A stretch of DNA of 64,000 bases from Costus lasius (lineage: Eukaryota > Streptophyta > Magnoliopsida > Zingiberales > Costaceae). The stretch's first letter is position 1. Every line of letters starts with the position of its first letter. Below are positions 9,417 to 19,314 of the stretch, piece after piece. The notes under the pieces are model-generated. The model had not been told where the DNA came from, made no database searches, and worked only from the letters and a program-made list of their open reading frames with translations. The position numbers and the translations under genes are program-made. Location of the stretch: contig CM050449.1 of NCBI GenBank assembly GCA_027563935.2, positions 58,607,949-58,671,948 on the forward strand. Reading direction: 5' to 3'.

Positions 9417-11343
9417 TGATGACACTGAAATTTATAGTAAATTTCATGTCATTTCATATATCTTTTTGTGTCAAATTCATGAACATTTGCTTATTTTTAT
9501 GCCTTTTTAATCAATTACTACGGAATCTACACTCTTTTTGGTTTTTGATGATCTTTAGGCAAAACGCATGATTTCCAAGCATTTTCGAGCAATCCAAATG
9601 CATGAATGAATTCCCACCATCAAGAGGAGATAACATGTCAAATTTCATGAAGATCGGAGCTTCAAACCAAATTACAGCAGTGCTGTAATCTATATTACGG
9701 TACCCTTTTTTCACCGGTTACCGTAATATCATAGCACTGCCGTAATATCAGGCGTTTTCAAAAATTATGGCACTACCGTAAAGATTTTTACGGGCCATAA
9801 TTTGTAGCGATTTTCGACCAGAAACTTTGGCTGAAAATATAGCACTATCGTAAGCCTTTCTACGGCCCGTAATTTGGGTTGATTTTCCACCCGAAAGATT
9901 TGGGGAAAATACGACACTGCCGTAAGGGATTTCAAGTTACCATAATTTAGACAGATTTCCACTCGAGAACTCGACTAAAATTACAGCAGTGCCGTCACTA
10001 AAAACATGGCTGTAATTATAACCTGGAGGCGCGATTTTTACGGTCAAATTTGAGTCCGATTTTTGCGGGATCGATTGCAGATGATCGAGGCAATGAAATT
10101 CAAAATGGCAAGAAGGAAAAGAAGAGCTTTCGACTAGACGATAGAGGAGACACCAAAAGCCCAAAATTTCATCCACTACAAAGGAGAAATCGAGTTTCAC
10201 GCCACCGCCCTAGGTTTTGCCGCCGGGAAGCATACAGCGCATCTCCACCCGTGAAATTTGAAGGGAAGCTTCGCCTGGAGTAGGAGAACATATCCCAGAG
10301 GTTTCAGAGCGAAAGGATCTCGATCGGAGGAGAAATCAAGAAGAAACCCAGCTCCAGCACTATTCATGCGAGGAAATTACGGCTGTAATTTCCATTACAG
10401 CCGTGTGGTTATTCGTTCTTCCCCTTTCTTTTTGATTTCTGATTGCTAAAAGCTATGGTTTATTGTAATCTTTTCTCCATGCTAGCTTAAACCATTTGTG
10501 GGACATGGGAGAGTAATTCCCTTTGATTTCTTAATGACTAGATAAACTTGTCATTGCTTCGTCACGTATAATTTTAGCATGATAATTCTACTTATGTGAT
10601 AATTGCTCTTTGATTCTCTATAGATTTATGTTATTAATCATGTTTTAGAGTTTTCACAATAAGGACCGAAAGGTGACTAGCTTGAGAACTTGAAACACTA
10701 GAATTGTATGATAGGAACTTACTATAAGAAATTAGGTTACTTCTTGTTTCTTGATTTTAAAAGAATAATTGCCATGTTTAATAATATGAATCTAGGATTG
10801 AGTCAATTTATCAAATGTGAAGATCTTGTGCTAAAGTAAGGATCGGAACGTTGGAAAACCATAAGTAGAACTTGTGTAGAGACTCGGATGCACGAAAGTG
10901 ATCCTTGAGATTCCGCTCGAGATGATCAACTTAGAATTTGGATGCACGAAAGTGATCCTTGAGTTCTTCAATGGATGATTTACTTATTTTTAGCTTGGGA
11001 TAGATCTTGCGCGAAAGCGAGGATCGGTCCCTGCATGGTTGTCTGCACGAAAGTGAGATAATCCTTTTATGAAGCAAATTATGTCTTTATCATGATGAAA
11101 TTAAACTAACAAATTACTATTCATATCTAGTCATATAAATCAAAGTGGATGAAACCCTAGTCCCAGTTTCTCTCTCTGGTATTTTCGTTAGCTTTCGATA
11201 ATTCACTTGCATAGTTTCGAATGCCTAGATAGTAAGAAATTTATTATTTGGTACTTGACAAACAAGGTCTCTGTGGGACCGATATTTTTTATGACTTTGA
11301 GTATCCGTGCACTTGCGGACACAACAAGTCTTTGGACACAACA
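9417..11343 (+). repeat. LTR of X (Athila type)
   Basis: Starts TGATGACACTGAAATTTATAG and ends near GGACACAACA. It carries a long dyad array (from about 9671) and the CACGAAAGTGATCC hairpin repeats (about 10870-11060). It is followed by a primer-site-like sequence, which is unexpected for a 3' LTR. Confidence 0.8.
9671..10017. repeat. TTACGG/CCGTAA dyad array in X LTR
   Basis: More than eight full or degraded dyads at spacings of tens of bases, same motif as in LTR b of Z1 and both LTRs of Y. Confidence 0.85.
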
Positions 11344-11612
11344 AGTTTTTGGCGGCAACGCCAGAGATAAGTTTTTGTCTAGATACTTGTTGGGATACAA
11401 CATCAGTGTAGTACCTGTTTGCAAATTTAAGAGCGAGCCAATAATGATATAGACGCGCAAGTGCCCGTCCTCTGCACTCATGCACACATGGGCACCTCAA
11501 GATCTCTTTTTCCACGCCTGGTGCTAGCCTTCGAGGATTGCGCCACGCGGAGGAGGATGGAGTCTTGGCCGCAAGGAGTGTGAGGCACTCCTAGTTGCGC
11601 GAATGACAAGGT
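11344..11612 (+). other. Unassigned stretch after X LTR
   Basis: Begins with a primer-site-like sequence (TTTTTGGCGGCAACGCC, related to but not equal to the tRNA-Asp site), then sequence I cannot place. No ORF worth calling. Confidence 0.4.
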
Positions 11613-12059
11613 TGTTGGTGTTTATGCCCTTGAACCCGTTGTTGGTCTATATTTTTGTACTACATGACATTGATATTTTGTATATATCATTCTAGCATTA
11701 TCGTTATTATGCTATGTTTACATCTACGACTATGTACTTGCAAGATAATCTCCCTAGCGACAGATTGTATCTATGCTCAAACTTATGTCTCCAGTCAAGT
11801 ACCTGAGTGGACAAGGGACAGCTCTGCTACATGTGATATTGGTATATGAGCTAGTTAGGCACAAGGTGCTAACGCAGACATATGAGTATATCAGTGGTGG
11901 ATATACTAGACTGACCCACTATGAAGATCTAACTTGGTGTCATGAGTTAACCTCACATGTGACAGGAGATGCATTGATCCCTTGACATGAGGTCATTGAC
12001 TCTTCTATATGATTAAGGACATGCTTTAATACAACATAGCACCTCACCGATGCTGGGAG

Positions 12060-12064
12060 GTTAT
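12060..12064. other. TSD of S, left copy (GTTAT)
   Basis: GTTAT directly left of S, repeated exactly to the right at 21861-21865. Confidence 0.95.
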
Positions 12065-13087
12065 TGTTGGTGTATATGCCCTACAGACCAATGTATGGAC
12101 ATGGTCAGGCATTGTTTAAATGTACTTCGATAGAATTAATGAAATTGATATAATCAATAAAGGCATGGTCGTTATTATGCAGATTGCTTTACCTGCGTAG
12201 ATGTATTGAATTGCATAGATAATGTCCCAGGAGTTTGGATTGGATCCATTCTCATAAGTAATCCCCGGTCAAGGTGCCTTAGCCGATATGGGACAGCTTT
12301 GGTACATGTGAGACTGGTGTATGGGCTGGTTAGGTGCGGGGCACAGTAACGCAGACATACAGGTGCATTGGATGCACTGGAGTGATCCACCATGAGGATT
12401 GACTTGTCTAGTCAACAAGTCAATCTCACATGCAAGAGGTTTGCATTGATACTTAGACTTGAGGTATTCATGTCTAGATATGATGATGGGTATGTTTTGA
12501 TACAGTCTTACGTCTCTCCGTAAATGGGTGATCAAAACGACTGTCATTGAGCATGTCATAAGTCGTGTAGAGACATGGATGACCAATAGTAGGATTTGCC
12601 CCTTCCTTCCGAGGAAGCATGATATCCACCTCGGGGCGCCCCACCTTATTGGTGCATGACAGGAAAGTGTGGCCACACTTGTTGAGTCATGACCAATACA
12701 TTGGATAATAAACTTGAGACTAATCCAATGGCAGGATATCAGTTTAGGCAAAGGGATCTATAATGCATGGGAATCCTCGTTGCTTGTTAGGGAGTTGTTG
12801 CCAAATGACTTAAGTCCTATGACATGGGTAGTAGTGATGTGTTGCTAGATACCTCTCACTACTTATGATGATATTCAATCATCATTGCTATCGTCATTAG
12901 GATCCTACCGGGTCACACGCAATAGACTCTTGACGTTGTTTTATGATCTGGAAATCTTGGAATATATTTAAGTTCATCATTCTGAGTCCAAGACAGATTC
13001 ATAGTTGAATATGAGTCCAATTGGGATTCATGAGTTTGTATATGTATCCTAGTCAAGTTGGACTTGAACAAGGGATTATATACCATG

Positions 13088-13390
13088 TTGGATTCGAATC
13101 CTAATCTAATTAGGAGTTGGAATCCTAATCCTATTAGGAATTGGAATCCTAATCCAACTAGGAGTTGGAATCCTAATCTAGTTAGGAGTTGGAATCCTAA
13201 CCCTATTAGGAATTGGAATCCTAATCCAACTAGGAGTTGGAATCCTAATTTAATTAGGAGTTAGAATCCTAACCCTATTGGGAAATAGAGTCCTATTCCA
13301 ACTGGGAGTTGGAATCCTAATTCAATTAGGAGTTGGAATTCTAATTCTACTAGAAATGAGAATCCTAATCTAATTAGGATTCAAATCCTA
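13088..13390. repeat. 24-bp repeats in S 5' LTR
   Basis: Repeated unit of the form GGAATCCTAATCCAACTAGG with 24-bp period and single-base variants. Many units are near-palindromic (CCTAAT against ATTAGG). A 68-residue open frame across it only reflects the period. Confidence 0.9.
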
Positions 13391-14127
13391 ATGAGAATTA
13401 GATTTGGATAAGGCCCATAGTGGTTGGGCGCAAATCCTAATCCAACTAGGATTCAAATCCTAAAGAGAATTGGATTTGGATAAGGCTCATTGTGTTGGGC
13501 GCAAATCCTAATCCAATAAGGATTTATTTCCATGGGCCTAATTAGTGTTGAGATCCAAATCCAATTAGGGATTGTGGATTAAATCTAATTGAGGCAAGTT
13601 TGAATCCTAATAGGAGTTGGAAATACACTTGGCGCATGGGATAATTGCATATATGGAATTTGCGCCAATGTGAAGTGTATGAATCCTTTTGGAAATTGGT
13701 TTCCTCAATTGGAAACATGCTTGGACGTGTGGGCTGATATGAAGGCGTGTATTGCTTGGTTATATCAAGCAAGAAATCAGCCAATCTCATATGGAAAGTC
13801 CTAATTAGAATGAAACTCAAATATCCTCTCTTGATATGGCAAGAAGCTAGATTATTTCTATGCTTCAATTAGGGCCAATTCAAGAAGGTATGTGGCTAAT
13901 GTCTTGTGGCAATTCCTTGGAGGAATTGCGCCAAGAGCATATATGGCAAGTCCCAATTAATTGATTTCAATGACTAGCTCTTAAATTGGCAAGAAGCTTG
14001 ATACTTTCTAAGCCTTATTCTTGCGCATATTCAAGGCTAGTAGCGGCTGATCAATTAGGGATAATTCCTTGGAGGAATTGTGCCAATCTATAGTTGGAAA
14101 GAGAATGGGCGGTGGAGGCTTGAAAGG

Positions 14128-14136
14128 CTATAAAAG
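14128..14136 (+). promoter_or_regulatory. TATA box, S 5' LTR
   Basis: CTATAAAAG in a GC-mixed context, about 480 bases before the LTR end; also present in the 3' LTR and, in variant form, in H. Confidence 0.6.
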
Positions 14137-14611
14137 AAGGGGTATGCCCCCCTCTCTATGGATGCTGAATTCGCCAAAGCAAGGCAACTTGGAGTTGCGC
14201 AAGCTTTGGATATCTAAGCCGCCCTCTTCCTTTATAGTTGCGCCACCTTCCTTCATCCTCTTGTTTGTTGGCCGAGAGTCTCCTTGGAGGAGTCTTGTTG
14301 GCGTGAAGAACAAAAGGAGAAGGAGAAGGAGATTCCGAGAGGTGATCTTCTCTTCCCGAGGCTAGCACCGAGCGTGGAAGGGAGCAACGTTGAGAAGGTC
14401 GACGCGTGGATACTTGTAGAGGACGAGCACGTGAGCGTATTCAACTTGGCACCTTCATCCTAACAAGCAATAGAGGTACTAACCCTAACACATCCTTGTG
14501 TTCTCTCTCTCGCATGGATCCTTGGGAAAGGAATGTGTTTCGGGTGTAATGCTTCTTCCGCTGCGTCCTGGGACTGCAAAATTTTTAAATTACACCCGGC
14601 ATTCCCAACAG

Positions 14612-14623
14612 TGGTATCAGAGC
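14612..14623 (+). other. Primer binding site, tRNA-iMet (S)
   Basis: TGGTATCAGAGC one base after the LTR end, complementary to the 3' end of plant initiator tRNA-Met. Confidence 0.95.
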
Positions 14624-15599
14624 TACTTGCGAGAAACACAAGGTGTACATTTGCTTGTGTGAAAAATTTTTGGAAAATTTTTCGTTCATCCATGCGCGTT
14701 TCACCTAGAAGGCGCTTTCATCCAAACTTCTTTTATCAATTTTATGGCCGAAATTTGGATTGTGTTTATGATGGATTTAAGACTAAAGGCGCACGTAGTT
14801 TTGTCAAGTAGGACGGGCATTGTGTCTTCGGACTGGCCAGGTCTCTTGATCTGACGAAATTGCCAGCCGATAGGGTCCATGAAATCATCATGAAACTTGA
14901 TCCCAATTTTAGCATAAATTTGATTGAGAGAGTGCTTTGGATGGAGTTGGCGCATAAGGGGATAAAATTTGATTATTCCGGTTTTTCAAATTTTATATAT
15001 GCGCCACTTGTCTCTTCCTTGGGTTAATATGGTCATAGCGGGTGCCCTCCTGTGTTGTGATGTGGAAGCATGTTTCCACCTGTGATGAATGCTTGTAAAA
15101 TCTTTCTGCCACCTGCGTGTGGTTCTCCCCCTTCTTGATGTAAAATTTTCATCTTTCCTTAGAATAGATGTAGAACTGTTTACATAAGATAGGTTAAGGT
15201 TCATCAAAGACAACAAGGTGTCTTCTTCAACCGATATCAGAGTGGCGCCAGCTTTGGAAGCTTGGTGATGGACTTGCGGCTGAAGGAAGGACACTAGCTT
15301 TCGGCTTCTGGCATGGGCTGATTTGCTTCAGGGACTCGCAACCCTTGGATGCACGATAACATGTCACATGGCTCGTGACAAGTTATATGTATGAAAAGGG
15401 CTATGACCATATCGACCAAACTAGCATGCCTGTGATGGTTTATTATTTTGTCCATAGCATGCCTGTGATGTTTTTCCTTTGCTGCCATAACCATAGGAAA
15501 ACGGCATGCTAGAAAAGAATAAAAACATGCAAAAACTCTCAATACAATATCAAGTCGATAGCCTTCTAACGCGTAGCCCTCATCAAACTATCGATCGGT

Positions 15600-15637
15600 G
15601 GTGTTGTGAACTGTTTCCCACCCTCGTGGGACACACC
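15600..15637 (+). other. Leader hairpin 1 (S)
   Basis: Upper stem TCCCAC/GTGGGA with loop CCTC and lower stem GGTGT/ACACC, with an internal bulge on the 5' side. Confidence 0.6.
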
Positions 15638-15816
15638 CACTTATCTTTAGAAGGTGTGTGGTGACAATGATTTCCGCAGTCCAGTTTTAACCTGGGCGTG
15701 CCTTCGCAAGGAAATTCGTTGGCCCTGGGCATAACGGTTAGGACCAGACTTGACTAGTTTTTCATATGTCACTGACATGATGAATCACTAGAGGCAGCTG
15801 TTGAGAGGATAGGGTT

Positions 15817-15847
15817 CTGTGTTGTATCCAGCCCTCGCTGGACACAG
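15817..15847 (+). other. Leader hairpin 2 (S)
   Basis: Lower stem CTGTG/CACAG, 5' bulge TTGTA, upper stem TCCAGC/GCTGGA, loop CCTC. The bulge is identical in A and B while the stems differ in matched pairs. Confidence 0.7.
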
Positions 15848-15925
15848 GGCGCCTAGTCTGTCTTAACTAAGAGGAATTGTGCGCGGCACAATTGGCTGGC
15901 ATGCCTACCTAAGGAAGCATGGGAC

Positions 15926-15964
15926 TCTCTGTGCATCTCAACTCACCCTCGTGAGTCGCGGAGA
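15926..15964 (+). other. Leader hairpin 3 (S)
   Basis: Lower stem TCTCTGTG/CGCGGAGA (two G-U pairs), 5' bulge of 7, upper stem ACTCAC/GTGAGT, loop CCTC. Confidence 0.7.
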
Positions 15965-16119
15965 CCTCGCGTGAAATTAGGATCCTACTCTTGTATTTCC
16001 AAGTTGAGTTTTGAGAGTTATCAACTTGTTAAGGAAATAGTGGGAGTATAGCATTTAATTTTAAAGTCCTTGTTAAATGCTTTATCATAGTACTTATTTT
16101 GCTTGTTTGCTTATTGTAG

Positions 16120-16881
16120 ATGATTCCATCTCCTGAACCTAGATTGAAACTTCTTAAAAATAAACTGGATGGAACAAATTGGACAAGATGGTTCAGACTT
16201 TTGTCCAAACTTCTAGAACATGAGAATATGGTATATCTTCTTGAAAGACCTCCAACCCAACCCTGTATATATTTTTGTATAGAGTGGGAGTGGAATGTCT
16301 ATCTTGAACATTGTGTGGATAGTGAACATTACACTGCTCTTATTTTGAGGTGCTTGACTCCTGAGGTCCAGGTTGAGTGTGATGAGATGGGGATCTATGA
16401 TATGATCATACATCTTCGACGTCTCTTCACACCAGGCACTTCAAATAGTGATCTAGAGAGTGTTGTTGGATCTTCTGGGTGTTTGCCTGAATCTAGGAAT
16501 GACTATGGTTCCGTATCTTCGAAGCTAAAACTTCGGAAGACTGGGAATGCATGGAAATTTCAGGATGGATTAAGGCCCAGGAAGAGCATGGCACAAAAGA
16601 AGGGATGTTATCCATCTGCTTCAGGTATTGTGTTACTAAGGTCTTTATGTCTACTTCTTATTCATGGGTACTGGGTACTGCATGAGGAGCTTACATATGT
16701 TTTTCATATGCAGGGGCTCAAAAGAAGTAGGACAATGAGGCTTGGTGGGATCGACTTTCGAGTCAGGGACGGAGCATTGGATGCTGCTGTTGATGTCATC
16801 TCACTACCTTCAAAGACTTCAACTAGAACTTTGCTATTATGTACTAGCTTTTGTATTAGAACATTATGTCCATTATTTTGA
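16120..16881 (+). pseudogene. Copia gag/protease remnant (S)
   Basis: The open stretch begins like a copia Gag: KLDGTNWTRWFRLLSKLLE aligns with the FAGPNFSDWFGHLKIVLK of A/B. Near 16430 the sequence jumps, losing most of gag. Around 16660-16780 protease-region sequence is recognisable (SWVLGTA then a stop in the gag/pol frame), but the catalytic Asp codon has changed to Gly. The open frame therefore joins unrelated pieces and is not a working protein. Leader and primer site upstream are intact. Confidence 0.8.
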
Positions 16882-17329
16882 ATGGATTTTCAGTTTGAAA
16901 TAAATTGGTATTTCTTTAAATCTGGAATGTTCTATAGTAGTGGTACAATTGATAATAGCTTGTAGTTCTGTGTGTAACACTGAATAGATCAAATCCATTG
17001 ATTCAATCAATACTATCTCTTTGCATTGTCTCTTGGGCCATAAGACAAAAGTCACATCCAAAAGTCCATGGACTATTGGGATCATTATCCTTTCAGGGTT
17101 ATGATATATGTGAGCCTTGTCTAATGGACAAGATAACAGATGCTACCTTCATTTAGGAAGGAGAGAGAAGTTAGATGCTTGTTGGATCTAGTACACAGCA
17201 ATGTGTGTAGACCCATGGAGACAAGCACCAAGTGGTATACTTCATTAAGTTGGGATATGTCATATCCAACACGTAACTTTGGAGAAATCCAAGAAGTTGA
17301 GAAATGAAGTATAGAATCGAATTGGTGAA

Positions 17330-19303
17330 TCTATTAAAACCCTTTGATTGGATCAAAGTGCGAAGTGAAGAATTTGATGACTTTCTTGAGGAGTGTGGGG
17401 TAGCCTCACAGCTTACTTGGAACACCACAACTGTGTGGTGAAATTCAAAGAAAGAAAAGGGAACACATTGGATGTGGATCCATCTTTGAATAGTCATGCA
17501 AATTTACTTCCTTTACAGGCCATGCAAGCAACTGTTCTGACACTCCATAGTGTGTATTTGTGGGGCACTGAGAGTGCTACTTCTATCCCGATGAGAACAA
17601 AAGTATTTGTTGCTCAAACTGCTGTCTTTCTTAAGGAGATATCTTTTTGAAAGAAGATAGTGGGAGTAGATTTGATTAGGACAAGGTCCAAAAATCAACC
17701 ACAATACAGTTAGACACAAATGGAGAGTAGAATCACACATGCAGGTTGAAAGTCAACCTGAGGTTCAAGTAACACAGGAACCACATGAGTCTGAATGGAT
17801 TCGAAATACTCTCACAGGTTGTGGGCATGACGAATTTTTCATCTAGGATGAACCTAAAGACTTATGAGGAAATGGAAGCGGTCAGTGGACCAGATTCCAA
17901 GAAATGGCTGAGCGCCATAAGAACCATAATGGACTCCATGTCTGCTAATCAAGTATGGGACTTGATTGAGCCGCCAAAGGGGTAACACCCAGAGGCTGTA
18001 TGTGGATCTTCTTAGAAGATAGACATGGAAGGTAACATTGTTACCTATGATGACAAGCTAGTGAATGAAATTTCAGATAAGTCCACTGGGTGGATAGTGA
18101 TGAAATTTTTCACCGATAGCTTTGTTTGAGTCCATTAGATATCTACTTGTTATAATTGCATGTTCTGTTATAGCGTGTTGTTATGAAAATTGCTTTTCTT
18201 AATGGACGTCTGGAAGAGGATGTCTAGATGGAAATAGCCAAAATATTTTCATACAGTCGCTATAAAAATATGAATGGTATTATACAAGTATCTTGTGTTT
18301 ACAAGAAGATCAGTGGGAGCATCATAATGTTTATTGTTCTAATTGATTGACGATATTCTCCTCACTTGAAATGACATCCCCAGCTCTTCACACGGTGAAG
18401 TATAGGCTTGGAATGTATTTCGAGAAGAATGACCTAGGGAATGCAGCCTACATCCTAGGCATGTGGATCAACTAGGATCCAAGAAAGTCATTGCCCTTTA
18501 GTCAATCTACGTTCATCCAAGAGATTCTGGAGAGGTTCATATTGGATCATTCCAAAGGATGATACCTTCCAGAGAGACATGGTCTGATTCTCTCCATGAT
18601 GCAATGTCTTTTGACACAGCAGGAGAGAGATAACATGAGTCTATAATCCTAATACATTGGGTATAGGATAGATCATGTTTTGTGCAACTAGCACAAGACT
18701 ATGTGTGGCGAATGCTTGGAGCAAGGCCAGTAAGTTTCAATCAGATCCTAGTGTTCAAACACTGGATAGCTGTGAAAGCAATCCTTCATACTTGGGAAGT
18801 ATAAAGGATTGATTTTTAGTCTGTGATAGACAGGAAGAACTTTGTGTACTGGGTACACTGACACTTCGTTCCGGTCTAATGACTATCGTTCACAGTCAGG
18901 ATTTGCTTTTTGCCTTGATGTGGTGTTGTTGGCTGAAAGAGCTTTATGCAAACTGCAGTGGCAAATTCTACAATAAGGCTGAGTACATTGCAGCTTCTTG
19001 TGGCAGCCAAGGAAGCAGCTTCATTCATTTGAACTTGATTTAGTCCCTGATGCTTGATGGTCCAGTATAGTTCTTACTGGGGCCGTAAGCATGTGTAAAG
19101 GAACTTAGCACTCAAGTATGTACTGCAGTGATATCATCTGATCTTAGAGATCATGGATAAAGATGATGATTCAAACTTGTTAAAATAAACACAGATAGCA
19201 ATCTGGAAAAACCCACTGACATAGCCTCTGGCGCAGCGGAAGCTAAATATGTCATACTAGAGACATGGGACTGAATAAATTCAGTTGCCCTTGGTCTTAG
19301 TGC
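17330..19303 (+). pseudogene. Copia pol remnants (integrase, RT, RNase H) of S
   Basis: Pieces line up in order with B pol: an integrase piece near 17350-17440 (EECGVASQLTW against KECGIISQLTP); an RT start at 17870-17985 (EAVSGPDSKKW, DSMSANQVWDLIEPP); later decayed RT and RNase H to about 19260, ending with an echo of the B C-terminus (LADPLTKPLAQQ). Many frameshifts and stops break it, and most of integrase, including its catalytic core, is missing. Confidence 0.85.
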
Positions 19304-19314
19304 AAGTGGGAGAT
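19304..19314 (+). other. Polypurine tract (S)
   Basis: AAGTGGGAGAT directly before the 3' LTR, identical to the tracts of A and B. Confidence 0.85.

Larger units (their letters stand above)
6980..11343 (+). mobile_element. X: Athila element, 3' part
   Basis: Contains the end of pol (integrase), the conserved post-pol motif, about 1.1 kb of AT-rich non-coding DNA, the CTTGAGGACAAGCAAA tract typical of Athila 3' ends, and an LTR. The 5' part is missing because Z1 breaks in at a point matching the APWYAD codons of Y. X is a close relative of Y but on the opposite strand. Confidence 0.85.
12065..14610 (+). repeat. 5' LTR of S
   Basis: TGTTGG at the start and CCAACA at the end. A 10-base inverted repeat (CGGGTGTAAT at 14541, ATTACACCCG at 14589) sits just before the LTR end. 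Confidence 0.95.
14624..16119 (+). other. S leader, non-coding
   Basis: About 1.5 kb without a gene. The last 600 bases match the A/B leaders and hold three conserved hairpins. It ends in a T-rich stretch with TTGTAG directly before the gag ATG, a possible 3' splice site also present in A and B. Confidence 0.75.

Noticed and set aside
13058..13264. 68-residue open frame with repeated WNPN peptides (also at 20308-20514)
   Set aside because: Produced by the 24-bp LTR repeat; lies upstream of the LTR TATA box and has no coding support.
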